A stretch of DNA of 26,185 nt. It comes from Flavobacteriales bacterium UBA5692 (GTDB taxonomy: Bacteria > Bacteroidota > Bacteroidia > Flavobacteriales_D > Sanyastnellaceae). The stretch spans positions 1-26,185 of the forward strand of contig DIHQ01000073.1 of assembly GCA_002420235.1 (NCBI GenBank), written 5' to 3'. Position 1 is the first letter of the stretch, and each line of letters starts with the position of its first letter. The notes beneath the pieces are model-generated. The model was not told where the DNA came from. It did no database searches and saw only the letters and a program-made list of their open reading frames with translations. Made by a program: the position numbers and the translations under genes. Below are positions 1 through 9,019 of this stretch, piece by piece.

Positions 1-31
1 TAACCAAATCACTTTTGATTTCGACCAAACC

Positions 32-2242
32 ATGGCAAAAATCATTTACACGAAAACGGACGAAGCACCTGCACTTGCAACGTACTCATTCCTACCCATT
101 GTCACCGCATTTGCAAAACGTGCAAACGTAGATTTGGAAACCCGCGACATTAGCCTGTCTAGCCGAATTCTTGCCGCATTCAATGATCAGCTCTCATCAG
201 AGCAACGTGTAAATGATGCATTGGAGGAATTGGGAAAATTGGCGAAGCGACAAGAAGCTAATATCATCAAGCTGCCCAACATCAGCGCCTCCATCCCACA
301 ATTGAAAGCAGCGATCGCCGAACTGCAAGCAGCAGGCTATGCACTGCCTGATTACCCTGAGGAAGCATCCAACGATGACGAACACGACGCCAAACGACGC
401 TACGATAGAGTCAAAGGGTCAGCTGTGAATCCCGTCCTGCGAGAGGGCAACAGTGATCGCCGGGCACCGAAAGCTGTAAAGGCTTACGCTCAAAAACACC
501 CACACAGCATGGGAGCTTGGACTTCTGCATCCAAATCCCATGTTGCGCACATGGACGGAGGGGACTTTTACAGTTCAGAAAAGAGCCACACCATTGTTGA
601 AGCCACGGATGTGCGCATTGTTTATAAAGGTTTCGATGGCACTACACTTGAAATGAAGAGTGCATTCCCTTTACAGACCGGTGAAATCATTGATGCAGCC
701 GTTATGAGCATGGAACGATTGAAGGCTTTTGCTCGTACCCAGATGGCCGATGCCAAAGCAAAGAACGTCCTCTTTTCCTTACACCTGAAGGCGACCATGA
801 TGAAGGTGTCCGATCCAATTCTATTCGGAGTGTTTGTCGAGGCTTTTTTCGCGCCGGTTTTTGAAGAGTTTAAATCAGAACTCGAAGCCATTGGCACCGA
901 TTCGCGAAATGGCTGGGGAGATGTGGTAAAAAAAATGGATGGTTTACCTCCGGAAATGCAAGCGAAATTGAACGATGCCATTGACGCTTCATATGCTGCT
1001 GGTCCTGATTTGGCCATGGTGGACTCGGACCGCGGCATCACCAACCTGCATGTACCGTCGGATATCATCATCGACGCTTCAATGCCAGCCATGATTCGGA
1101 ACTCAGGCCAGATGTGGGACAAGTCGGGCCAAACTCGCGACACCAAAGCCGTTATACCGGACCGCTCATATGCCGGCGTATACCAAGCGACCATCGACTT
1201 CTGCAAGGCCAATGGAGCTTTGGACCCACAAACCATGGGCAGCGTATCGAACATCGGTCTCATGGCACAAAAAGCCGAGGAATACGGTTCGCATGACAAA
1301 ACCTTTGAATTCCCCGGGGACGGATCAATTATTGTGGAAACCGAATCGGGAAAGGTGCTTATTGAACAAAACGGCAAGGCAGGGGACATTTTCCGTATGT
1401 GTCAAGTCAAGGATGCCCCCATTCAAGATTGGGTAAAGCTTGGTGTCAAGCGCGCCCGAAGCACTGGTAATCCAGCCGTGTTTTGGCTCGACGAGGACCG
1501 CGCACACGACGCGGAGCTAATCAAAAAAGTCGATTCCTACCTCCCCAACCACGACACTGCCGGACTGACCATCAAAATCCTCGCACCTATCAATGCCACA
1601 ACGTATTCTTTGGAAAGGATTGCCAAAGGGCAGGACACCATCTCCGTTACAGGGAATGTCCTCCGCGATTACCTGACCGACCTCTTCCCCATTTTGGAAG
1701 TGGGTACATCAGCCAAGATGCTGTCTATAGTTCCGTTGATGAACGGCGGTGGTTTATTTGAAACTGGAGCAGGCGGATCGGCACCGAAACACGTAAAGCA
1801 ATTGCAAGACCAGAACTACTTGCGTTGGGACAGCCTGGGCGAGTTTCTTGCCTTAGCTGTATCCCTTGATCATTACGCAGACCAAACCGGCAATGAGGAA
1901 GCACGCGTGCTCAGCAAAAGCCTCGACGATGCGACCAGCCGATTCTTGGATGAAGACAAGAGCCCAACACGGCGCCTGGGTGGTATCGACAACCGGGGTT
2001 CACACTTTTATCTTGCTATGTTCTGGGCCGAAGCGTTGGCTTCACAAAAAGAAAGCGCGGCTTTACGAGATTCCTTCTCAACACTGGCTAGGTCGATGCG
2101 AGAAGCAGAAACCACGATTCTAGAGGAGATGATTGCAGTGCAAGGATCTGCGGCTGATACCGGCGGTTACTATCGAATGGACGACGCCAAGGCATCAGCT
2201 ATCATGCGTCCTTCAGCAACATTGAATTCCTTAATTGACTGA
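32..2242 (+). CDS. icd: Monomeric NADP-dependent isocitrate dehydrogenase
   Basis: This cytoplasmic TCA-cycle enzyme oxidatively decarboxylates isocitrate to 2-oxoglutarate and makes NADPH. The 736-residue length and the whole sequence fit the monomeric IDH family (about 735-745 residues), not the shorter dimeric type. Residues 130-143 hold Ser130, Asn133, Arg137 and Arg143 in a GSAVNPVLREGNSDRR block, which corresponds to the isocitrate-binding set known in this family. The conserved KSHTIVEATDVRIVY block follows near residue 185. The ATG at 32 gives the normal family N-terminus (MAKIIYTKTDEAPALATYS). It appears to be a single-gene unit: it converges on the PUL operon, and only 65 bp containing a hairpin separate the two stop codons. 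It has no evident functional tie to the glycan genes. Family assignment is near certain; cofactor preference for NADP is inferred from the family. Confidence 0.97.
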   Translation: MAKIIYTKTDEAPALATYSFLPIVTAFAKRANVDLETRDISLSSRILAAFNDQLSSEQRVNDALEELGKLAKRQEANIIKLPNISASIPQLKAAIAELQAAGYALPDYPEEASNDDEHDAKRRYDRVKGSAVNPVLREGNSDRRAPKAVKAYAQKHPHSMGAWTSASKSHVAHMDGGDFYSSEKSHTIVEATDVRIVYKGFDGTTLEMKSAFPLQTGEIIDAAVMSMERLKAFARTQMADAKAKNVLFSLHLKATMMKVSDPILFGVFVEAFFAPVFEEFKSELEAIGTDSRNGWGDVVKKMDGLPPEMQAKLNDAIDASYAAGPDLAMVDSDRGITNLHVPSDIIIDASMPAMIRNSGQMWDKSGQTRDTKAVIPDRSYAGVYQATIDFCKANGALDPQTMGSVSNIGLMAQKAEEYGSHDKTFEFPGDGSIIVETESGKVLIEQNGKAGDIFRMCQVKDAPIQDWVKLGVKRARSTGNPAVFWLDEDRAHDAELIKKVDSYLPNHDTAGLTIKILAPINATTYSLERIAKGQDTISVTGNVLRDYLTDLFPILEVGTSAKMLSIVPLMNGGGLFETGAGGSAPKHVKQLQDQNYLRWDSLGEFLALAVSLDHYADQTGNEEARVLSKSLDDATSRFLDEDKSPTRRLGGIDNRGSHFYLAMFWAEALASQKESAALRDSFSTLARSMREAETTILEEMIAVQGSAADTGGYYRMDDAKASAIMRPSATLNSLID

Positions 2243-2262
2243 TTGCAGCTAAGACTGCATAA

Positions 2263-2289
2263 AAAGTGGAGCCGCTTTGACTCTTTTTT
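2263..2289. terminator. Probable intrinsic terminator between icd and the PUL operon
   Basis: A hairpin with arms AAAGTG (2263-2268) and CGCTTT (2273-2278), one G-U pair and a GAGC loop, is followed after GACTC by a run of six T (2284-2289) on the + strand. On the - strand the same arms lie before TTTTTA, with one mismatch, so it could also end the PUL transcript. A second small stem, TGCAG/CTGCA at 2244-2248 and 2255-2259, lies just upstream. The position between two convergent stop codons supports the call. The stem is short, so efficiency is uncertain. Confidence 0.5.
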
Positions 2290-2307
2290 GATGTCGATGG
2301 CTCGTAC

Positions 2308-3498
2308 TTATTGATAAACACGTACATAATCCACCGCCATAAAAACCGGAAAAGTCGTAGTCTCGTCCGGATAACCCGGCCAATTTCCGCCTACGGCCAC
2401 ATTCAAAATAAAGAAGAATGGATTATTGAATGGGTAAGGTTGCCCATTCATCATACTTGGGTTAATGTTGAAGAACACATCATCATCCATGATAAAATCA
2501 ATATTATCCTCTGACCAGTCGAGGGAAAACACGTGGAATTCTTCGTCAAAATTTGCAGGATAGATGCTCGTGGACAGCCCTTGATGGTTCCAATTGGACC
2601 AATCAATACCCCAATGGGCCGTACCGTGGACCGTACCAGGCAAATGCCCGAGCAACTCCATTATATCGATTTCGCCACAAGCCGGCCATCCCTGTTCCGG
2701 ATAATTTGCACCAAGCATCCAAATCGCAGGCCATATGCCTTGTCCCTTGGGCAAAATCGCACGGACATCGATACGCCCGAATTCAAAATCCTGTAAATTC
2801 AAGGACTTCAATCGAGCAGAAGTGTAGGCCCCCTCACCTTCCTTTTCTGCCACGATGAATAACTTACCATCTGCAACAAAACTGTTGTTGGTGCTGCTCG
2901 TGTAGGTCTGAAGTTCATTATTTCCCCATCCTCCGCTTCCATTGCCGAGATCGTAAGTCCAGTTGTTAAGGTCAATAGTCTCGCCCTCGAATTCATCCGA
3001 CCAAATCAATGACTTGCCTTCGTAAGACTCGGAAGCCTCATAACCCTCGTCAGAGGTATAGATCATTGTATCATCATTGCGAATGCCGATGCTTGCAGTC
3101 GACGCTCCGATTTTGATGTATCCATTGACCGGGTTGCTAAGCTCCACAGTTAAGAATTCATCCTGCTCAAGATATTCATCAGACACAATCTCGATGGAAA
3201 TTTCTTTCGAAAATTCACCAGGCTGAAATACCAAAGTCCCCGATACTGGAATGAAATCATCCCCTTCTGTGGCCGTCCCCGGGACAGAAGCGTAATCAAC
3301 AGAAACCGTTTCCATATTGATTTGGTCAAGGGTTACATTCAGAGCGACGGCACCTAAATCTGCAGTTTCGAATACCGTTACGTCGTTTGCCCATCGAATT
3401 TCCGAGTTCACAGGGTCTTCGGCATCACCGCACCCCTCGCACGAACTCATAACGACGGCACACACCAACACCAAAAGTCCTCCGATGTTCTTCATCAT
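2308..3498 (-). CDS. GH16 endo-beta-glucanase (laminarinase-type) lipoprotein with N-terminal Calx-beta domain
   Basis: This is a probable surface enzyme that cleaves internal beta-1,3 (or mixed-linked) glucan bonds by a retaining mechanism. Numbered from the chosen start, a lipoprotein signal peptide ends at Cys20 (VVMSSC) and is followed by acidic residues. A Calx-beta domain spans about 35-142 (ATEGDDF, ending GIRNDD) and GH16 spans about 163-396. The catalytic motif GEIDIMELLGH gives Glu276 as nucleophile, Asp278 as helper and Glu281 as acid/base, in the EIDxxE form with the extra residue typical of laminarinases. The open frame extends upstream to 3528, but that start would put an extra MVHPYFCNGF before the signal peptide. 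The ATG at 3498 overlaps the upstream stop as ATGA, and 3495 is also possible. It is the last gene of the operon and has no T9SS tail. Substrate is inferred. Confidence 0.93.
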   Translation of the reverse strand: MMKNIGGLLVLVCAVVMSSCEGCGDAEDPVNSEIRWANDVTVFETADLGAVALNVTLDQINMETVSVDYASVPGTATEGDDFIPVSGTLVFQPGEFSKEISIEIVSDEYLEQDEFLTVELSNPVNGYIKIGASTASIGIRNDDTMIYTSDEGYEASESYEGKSLIWSDEFEGETIDLNNWTYDLGNGSGGWGNNELQTYTSSTNNSFVADGKLFIVAEKEGEGAYTSARLKSLNLQDFEFGRIDVRAILPKGQGIWPAIWMLGANYPEQGWPACGEIDIMELLGHLPGTVHGTAHWGIDWSNWNHQGLSTSIYPANFDEEFHVFSLDWSEDNIDFIMDDDVFFNINPSMMNGQPYPFNNPFFFILNVAVGGNWPGYPDETTTFPVFMAVDYVRVYQ

Positions 3499-4364
3499 GA
3501 ATCCATTACAAAAATAAGGGTGAACCATCCTTCAGCTTGTTGGCAGTCTCCTGTTTGTATAGGACCGTGAATGACCAACCGATTTTCGGTAATTTCCAAA
3601 ATGTCATAGACAGGACCTGAATCCCATACACCCATGAATCCACACAAGTTCTCGGAAAATGGCGAAAGGCTAATTTGATCCTCGCCAGAGATGCCCGTCC
3701 CTTCGGTCAAAAAGTAGGTAGTAGGCTCGACAATCATTTCGGTCTCGACATAGCCGTCAAAGGGATTCATAGTACTCCCATTGTTGTTATAGAGGTAAAC
3801 GCCATCCTCTGTGAATTGGTATCGATCGTCCACCTGCCAGTCGGTATGACCATCCGCAGGGGAGGCGTACCATTCTGTGGAGTAGGGATCGGGGCCCACT
3901 GAAATGGCTCCTGCCTCATTCGACAATTTCCAACTCTTAAGATCGTCGCATCCCGTGAGCAATGCCAAAGTTCCTGCACAAGGCAATTCTAAAGTCTGAT
4001 CTATGCTGATGGTCTCACTCGCCAATCCCATACCACCTGAAGTATGCACCGAGTATGATACATTGTAGTCGCCTTCTACTGGATAGTAGGCAGTGTCAAG
4101 TTGCTTATCCGAAGTCTCTCCGTTGCCGAAATCCCAGAGCTGAAGGAAAGCCCCCTCAACATCCGCAGCTGCAAACTCAATACGGTTGGAGTCGATACCC
4201 GCAGCTTGACCCAGTGAGTCCACTGCTTCGATGAACGACCAAGAGATGGAAGCAGTAGGCGCTCCTGGCAATGAGATCCCTTCCTCTTCGTAAGGCTTGC
4301 ACCCTGGCAAGCTGCACAGTGCCACCCCAAATGCGATGGCCACCAATGTGACGTATTTATTCAT
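3495..4364 (-). CDS. PKD-domain lipoprotein in the SusE/SGBP position
   Basis: This is a probable outer-membrane surface lipoprotein that helps SusD capture glycan. The 289-residue protein has a signal peptide with lipobox LPGC (Cys22) followed by KPYEEE, an acidic stretch of the kind that directs Bacteroidota lipoproteins to the cell surface. A PKD fold follows (about 25-125, with LWDFGNGETSD), then a C-terminal region of about 155 residues. That region has the W-K-L, GVYLYNNNG and DILEITENRLVIHG pattern common in PUL-encoded binding lipoproteins, possibly lipocalin-like. The ATG at 4364 lies one base after the susD stop (TGACATG); an earlier in-frame ATG at 4376 is inside susD and would disturb the signal peptide. 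Its stop overlaps the GH16 start. Binding is inferred from position and signal peptide; I see no enzymatic motif. Confidence 0.82.
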   Translation of the reverse strand: MNKYVTLVAIAFGVALCSLPGCKPYEEEGISLPGAPTASISWSFIEAVDSLGQAAGIDSNRIEFAAADVEGAFLQLWDFGNGETSDKQLDTAYYPVEGDYNVSYSVHTSGGMGLASETISIDQTLELPCAGTLALLTGCDDLKSWKLSNEAGAISVGPDPYSTEWYASPADGHTDWQVDDRYQFTEDGVYLYNNNGSTMNPFDGYVETEMIVEPTTYFLTEGTGISGEDQISLSPFSENLCGFMGVWDSGPVYDILEITENRLVIHGPIQTGDCQQAEGWFTLIFVMDS

Positions 4365-4365
4365 G

Positions 4366-5886
4366 TCAGTATCCATTGTTTTGAGTGATCAAACCGCCAG
4401 AGAGCGTGATTTCTACTTCCGGAATGGGGAATACTTCGTTGATACCTGCGGTGAAACCAATCGTGGCTAACTTTTCCGCCGCACGTCCTTGACGCACAAG
4501 GTCAAAGAAGCGATGTCCCTCTAGGCCTAATTCTACACGACGTTCATGGTAAATGGCATCCAGCAATGCCGGCCCCGTATCGTTATTATCCAAATTCGGC
4601 AGGATAGAGCTGTTGCTATTACGTGCACGGGCACGGACCATATTCGTCAACTGTCTCGCCAACGGCTCATTTCCAACGTGGTAAGCTGACTCCGCGCCGA
4701 AAAGCAAAATATCAGCATAGCGTATAACGCGGTCGTTGGAGTACCCGTTCGGGTTCGGGTCGCCAAATGGTGCCTCGTCTGAAGCATTGATGAAGAACTT
4801 TTTGGGATAATATAAGTGGGGCATGCCCGTGGCTTCAATCGTAAAAGTACCACGGTCGCCCATTTGGTCGCCCACTTGAAATACGGTTGCTGCCAAACGC
4901 GGGTCGCCGTCTTCAAATTCATCTACGAATTCTTGTTCGGGAATATTGAAACCATATCCACCGAATTGACCACGAGCACGTTGCCAAACGTTAGAAAATG
5001 TACCTTCCAATTGGTTACCCCAGTTTCCACCCGATGCATTCATGTACTGGATTTCCCAGATAGATCCCGGGCCGTTTTCGCCTGCCTCCGAAAAGATATT
5101 TGCATAATTGGGGGCCAAGAAATATTCCTGTGAGGAAATTATTTCCATGCATAAATCATGGCATGTCTGCCACTCGCCTTGATAAGCGTGTGCTTTAGCT
5201 AACAAGGCGGTTGCCGAACCCCACGTAGCACGGCCAATTTCTAAAACCGAAATCGCACTGCGCTTAGGAAGGGACTCACGAGCAGCAATTAAGTCCGCCT
5301 CAATCTGAGCCCAAACTTCGGAGGCTGGTGTGCGATTTTGTTGATATTCACTAGGTGAAAGGTTGTCGAGGACAAGCGGCACATCACCGAACATAGTGAC
5401 CAGGTTAAAATACCAATATGCACGAATGAACGCGGCCTCCCCAAGGAATCGGCTCTTATCCGTCAGGTCCATCTCGATATTCGGCACGTTGTTCAAGGCC
5501 AAATTACAATACGCAATGCCACGGTAGGCAACCTGCCATTCACCTAGCAGGATGCGACTCGATGAATTGCCCTGAAAGTTTTCGAACAAGAACAGGTCAG
5601 GCTCGTCACCATCGCCTGATCCTCCCTTGAAAGAATCATCGGAACAGATGTCGCCAAAATACCATCGAAAATGAGCCGCCAATTGTGCGCTACCCTGGAT
5701 GTTCGTAACCTCCTGTTGCAGGTTGTTATAACAAGCAATTGTCGCAGCTTCAGCGTCTTCGGAAGTGAGGTAATAATTCGCTTCTGTTGAACCCACAAGC
5801 GGCGTGATGTCAAGGAATTCCTGTTTACACGCCACCAATAGTACTGCGAGGAATCCAATCGAAAAGAGAGTTTTCTGTTGTTTCAT
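4366..5886 (-). CDS. SusD/RagB family glycan-binding outer-membrane lipoprotein
   Basis: SusD-type lipoproteins form the lid of the SusC transporter and deliver oligosaccharides to it at the cell surface. The 506-residue length is usual. The signal peptide ends at lipobox LVAC (Cys20), followed by KQEFLDITP, the normal SusD N-terminus. Tetratricopeptide-like helices occupy the first half (FIRAYWYFNLVTMFGDVPLV). The C-terminal SusD motif is clear: ERRVELGLEGHRFFDLVRQG at about residues 435-454. It starts 11 bases after the susC stop and its own stop is one base before the PKD lipoprotein start, so the three are certainly co-transcribed and probably translationally coupled. The family is certain. 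The ligand is not readable from the sequence; beta-glucan is inferred from the GH16 and GH3 genes. Confidence 0.96.
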   Translation of the reverse strand: MKQQKTLFSIGFLAVLLVACKQEFLDITPLVGSTEANYYLTSEDAEAATIACYNNLQQEVTNIQGSAQLAAHFRWYFGDICSDDSFKGGSGDGDEPDLFLFENFQGNSSSRILLGEWQVAYRGIAYCNLALNNVPNIEMDLTDKSRFLGEAAFIRAYWYFNLVTMFGDVPLVLDNLSPSEYQQNRTPASEVWAQIEADLIAARESLPKRSAISVLEIGRATWGSATALLAKAHAYQGEWQTCHDLCMEIISSQEYFLAPNYANIFSEAGENGPGSIWEIQYMNASGGNWGNQLEGTFSNVWQRARGQFGGYGFNIPEQEFVDEFEDGDPRLAATVFQVGDQMGDRGTFTIEATGMPHLYYPKKFFINASDEAPFGDPNPNGYSNDRVIRYADILLFGAESAYHVGNEPLARQLTNMVRARARNSNSSILPNLDNNDTGPALLDAIYHERRVELGLEGHRFFDLVRQGRAAEKLATIGFTAGINEVFPIPEVEITLSGGLITQNNGY

Positions 5887-5897
5887 GGTTTTGTGAT

Positions 5898-8800
5898 TTA
5901 GAAATTAATGTTGACACCGGCCATGAAGGAACGGGCTGCGGGGTAAAATCCGCGGTCAATGCCGATTTCCAGCGTGCCTCGTGTCCCAATTTCGGGATCG
6001 AGTCCGGAGTACTTGGTGAAAGTGAACAGGTTACTTGCCGCTACATAAACACGACACTTTCCGATTTGCAAACGTTGCATCACACGCTCTGGCAAGGTGT
6101 AACCCAACTGAACATTTTTCACACGGAGGAACGAACCGTCCTCCACAAACCGATCGGAAATACGGTTGTTCTGGTTAGGATCACTGTGAGAAATTCGCGG
6201 GTACCAATCGCTGGTCCCCTCCCCAGTCCAGCGCTCGAGCGCTTCAACTGGTAAGTTTGTCGTATTGAGGTCATAACGGAAAACGCCATTCAAAATTTCA
6301 TTGCCATACGTGCCTTGACAAAAGAGGCTGAAATCGAATGACTTGTAATTCACAGACGCATTAAACCCGTAAGTAAAATCTGGGTGTGGATTACCTATCA
6401 CGGTTTTATCATCGCTGTCGATGGTGCCATCGCCGTTCTGGTCGACGAAGATTATATCACCCGCCTGGGCGTTGGGCAAGGCCTGGTAAGCAGCAGCCTC
6501 TTCATCTGTTTGGAAGATACCCGCGGTCTCATATCCGTAGAAGTAAGCCATGGGTTGCCCAATCTCGGTATAGGACACCAAATCGCCAATGCCGAAGACC
6601 GAACCGGTTGAAATGGGCTGTCCACCTTCACCCAAATCTGTCACTTCATTGCGGATAAAGGATATGTTTCCGCCTACTTCGAATTCTACCAGACCTTTTT
6701 GGTTGCGATGGTTGACCATGAACTCAAAACCAGAATTACGTGCCGAAGCGACGTTGGTCGCTGAAGGCAAGAACCCGACAACTCCAGGAAGCGGCACCAC
6801 CGCTAGCATATCGTTGGTATTTTTCACAAAATAGTCCGCAACAATATTGAGCTTGCCTTTGTAGAAGTCTGCATCCAGACCGATGTTGGTCTGTTCTACC
6901 GTCTCCCACTTCAAGTCCGGGTTTGAGGTGTTGATGGGGCCCGCACCGTTCACTTGCACCTGTTCACTTCCGAAGGTGTAATTCAAGCCATTATAGATGA
7001 GGGAGGTATAGTCAAAATTACCGATGCCGTCGGCGTTGCCGTTCTGGCCCCAACTGGCACGTACCTTCAGGAAGTCAATCCAATCCTTCTCTGAGACCCA
7101 GGGCAACTCCGTTAGGTTATATGCCGCTGACAAGGAAGGAAATATACCGTAGCGGTTGTTCACCCCGAAACGGGACGAACCGTCGCGACGAACCGTACCT
7201 GCCAATGACCACATCTCACCAAGGCTATAATTGACTCGTATAAATTGACCAATGAACGCCGACTCCGAAATACCCCCATTGGCAGTTGGGGTTTGCTCTG
7301 AATTATTCATGCTGTTGCTCAGGTAGGCAAACAACACGTCGTTTGATGCCAAACTATCACGTGAACCGTAGAAACTCGTATTCATGTTGTTCAGTGCGGA
7401 GTATCCAGCGATGACTTGCAGGTCGTCTCCGTTCTTCAACTGTTTTGCATAATTCAAGGTATTCTCCCACTGCCAGTTACTCCACTTATTCTCACCCAGC
7501 ACGAGGGAATTAACTTCACGAAACTCATACGCGGGACGATTCGGATCGTTTGGTCCGATACCCAGATCATAGGAAGGATAAAAAATGCGCTGGGATCCCA
7601 GCGCCAAGTCAACTGACATGGTCGAACGGAATGTCAGGTTGGAGTGTATATCGAATTCCGCGAACGTGCTACCTACAAATCGGTTGGTGGTCCAAAAGTC
7701 GTTGTTCAAGGCGATTTGGTTCACAGGATTAGCAATATCCGAGTCGATGAATTCACTGTAGGCGTATGAACCATCCGGTCGTTGCGCCGTCGTGATTGGA
7801 TCCATGTTGAGGGCGCGTCCTACTGGCGTGGCAAATTCATTATTTTCAGCTAGCGCAGATCGGTTTAGATGGGTGAAGTTCACGTTTTGCCCCATGCGGA
7901 AGCGTTCACCGCCGTCCTGGCGGGTGTTGATGCGGAAGGTGTAGCGCTCGAAGCGTCCTTTTTCTCCGCCAATGATTCCATCCTGCGTGAAGTAACTGCC
8001 ACCGACTGCTGTTGATGTGGTCTTCGTTCCTTTGGTAAAGCTGAACGAGTGGTTCATCATTGGAGCACGTTGAAAGATTGCATCCTGCCAGTCGAAGCCC
8101 TCGCCAAGGGCATTTGGATCGCCCAAAGCTGCTAGCGGAGCCAATCCAGCAGCCGAACGGCTCTCATTCATGAGAATGGCGTATTCCTCTGCATTCAAAA
8201 GGGCCATATGTTTCCATGGTTCTTGTATACCAAAGTAACTTTCATAAGTAACTTGAGGCTTCTCTCCTTTACTTCCAGACTTGGTGGTAATCAATACCAC
8301 ACCGTTACCGCCGCGCGCTCCGTAAATGGCTGCGGATGCTGCATCCTTCAAAATGGAAATTGACTCGATGTCCGAGGGGTTCAAGTAATCAATACCACCA
8401 CTGGGGATACCGTCGATGACATACAAGGGTTCGGCATTGTTTAAGGACCCTGTACCGCGAATACGGATGGATTGTGTCGAACCTGGTTGGCCCGAATTTT
8501 GAGTCACTTGGACTCCTGCAGCTCTACCTTGAAGTGCCTGCTCCGTTCGAAGTACAGGCAACGACGTGATTTCTTTTGTATCGATTGTACCGACGGCTCC
8601 AGAAATTTTACTGCGCTTTTGATTACCATATCCGACGACGACAACCTGCTCCAACCCTGCAACATCAGCGTCAAGCTGGATATTAACCGGTTCAATGGAT
8701 GATGTACTTACCTCCTTGCTACGGTAACCAATAAAAGAAAATACAAGGGTCACAGAATCACCTAAAACGGGCAGTGCGAATTTTCCATCTATGTCAGAGA

Positions 8801-8957
8801 AGGTGGCATTTTGCGTTCCCTTCTCGACCACTGTGACCCCGGGCAATCCGAAGCCACCTTCTGAGGCAATCACCGTGCCGGAGACCATCTTCCCCTGAGA
8901 GAAAGAGGTCGTCAATATGGCACCGATGAATCCAAATGCTAAAAGCAGTTTTTTCAT
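5898..8957 (-). CDS. SusC/RagA-type TonB-linked outer-membrane transporter
   Basis: This imports oligosaccharides across the outer membrane using TonB energy, in complex with the SusD partner. The 1019 residues begin with a Sec signal peptide (MKKLLLAFGFIGAILTTSFSQ). A carboxypeptidase-regulatory-like domain follows at about 22-100 (SGTVIASEGGFGLPGV, SDIDGKFALPV), then VVVVGYGNQKRSKISGAV and the plug domain (about 110-230, with LYVIDGIPSGGIDYLNP and GARGGNGVVLITTK). The rest is a long beta-barrel that carries the SusC-typical DQNGDGTIDSDDKTVIG near residue 840 and ends in a terminal Phe (GVNINF). It is intact and of family length. It is preceded by a 53-base gap with two inverted repeats that could adjust its expression relative to the two upstream genes. 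There is no N-terminal STN domain, so direct FecR/ECF-type signalling through this protein is unlikely. Confidence 0.97.
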   Translation of the reverse strand: MKKLLLAFGFIGAILTTSFSQGKMVSGTVIASEGGFGLPGVTVVEKGTQNATFSDIDGKFALPVLGDSVTLVFSFIGYRSKEVSTSSIEPVNIQLDADVAGLEQVVVVGYGNQKRSKISGAVGTIDTKEITSLPVLRTEQALQGRAAGVQVTQNSGQPGSTQSIRIRGTGSLNNAEPLYVIDGIPSGGIDYLNPSDIESISILKDAASAAIYGARGGNGVVLITTKSGSKGEKPQVTYESYFGIQEPWKHMALLNAEEYAILMNESRSAAGLAPLAALGDPNALGEGFDWQDAIFQRAPMMNHSFSFTKGTKTTSTAVGGSYFTQDGIIGGEKGRFERYTFRINTRQDGGERFRMGQNVNFTHLNRSALAENNEFATPVGRALNMDPITTAQRPDGSYAYSEFIDSDIANPVNQIALNNDFWTTNRFVGSTFAEFDIHSNLTFRSTMSVDLALGSQRIFYPSYDLGIGPNDPNRPAYEFREVNSLVLGENKWSNWQWENTLNYAKQLKNGDDLQVIAGYSALNNMNTSFYGSRDSLASNDVLFAYLSNSMNNSEQTPTANGGISESAFIGQFIRVNYSLGEMWSLAGTVRRDGSSRFGVNNRYGIFPSLSAAYNLTELPWVSEKDWIDFLKVRASWGQNGNADGIGNFDYTSLIYNGLNYTFGSEQVQVNGAGPINTSNPDLKWETVEQTNIGLDADFYKGKLNIVADYFVKNTNDMLAVVPLPGVVGFLPSATNVASARNSGFEFMVNHRNQKGLVEFEVGGNISFIRNEVTDLGEGGQPISTGSVFGIGDLVSYTEIGQPMAYFYGYETAGIFQTDEEAAAYQALPNAQAGDIIFVDQNGDGTIDSDDKTVIGNPHPDFTYGFNASVNYKSFDFSLFCQGTYGNEILNGVFRYDLNTTNLPVEALERWTGEGTSDWYPRISHSDPNQNNRISDRFVEDGSFLRVKNVQLGYTLPERVMQRLQIGKCRVYVAASNLFTFTKYSGLDPEIGTRGTLEIGIDRGFYPAARSFMAGVNINF

Positions 8958-8960
8958 CAG

Positions 8961-8995
8961 AATTCAGTTCTTACTAGCTGCGCTAGTATTGAATT
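8961..8995. promoter_or_regulatory. Stem-loop immediately upstream of the susC-like gene
   Basis: On the mRNA (- strand) arms AATTCA and TGAATT (8990-8995 and 8961-8966) enclose a perfect 6-bp stem ACTAGC/GCTAGT (8982-8987 and 8973-8978) with a three-base loop. The outer arm ends three bases before the susC ATG, so folding would cover the ribosome entry site. It could be a processing or translation-control element, or a weak attenuator; there is no T-run for a classical terminator. The structure is seen directly; function is inferred. Confidence 0.5.
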
Positions 8996-9000
8996 AAAGT

Positions 9001-9019
9001 GTCCAAATAATTATTGGAC
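9001..9019. repeat. Inverted repeat around the stop codon of the modular secreted protein
   Basis: GTCCAA (9001-9006) and TTGGAC (9014-9019) form a perfect 6-bp inverted repeat with a 7-base AT-rich spacer that contains the TAA stop of the upstream gene. Together with the next stem-loop it gives two hairpins within about 60 bases between the binding-protein gene and the susC-like gene. It may protect the 3' end of the upstream cistron after mRNA cleavage. No U-run follows, so I do not call a terminator. Confidence 0.4.

Noticed and set aside
10..17. CACTTTTG before icd as a -7 promoter element
   Set aside because: It differs from TAnnTTTG in one base and the -33 region is outside the window, so it cannot be judged.
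622..1389. Long - strand open frame (255 codons) inside icd
   Set aside because: It is fully antisense to a strongly conserved enzyme gene and its translation shows no recognisable domain; it is a coding shadow.
2308..3498. T9SS sorting domain on the GH16 enzyme
   Set aside because: The protein ends with the final GH16 strand (AVDYVRVYQ) and has a lipobox instead, so it is a lipoprotein.
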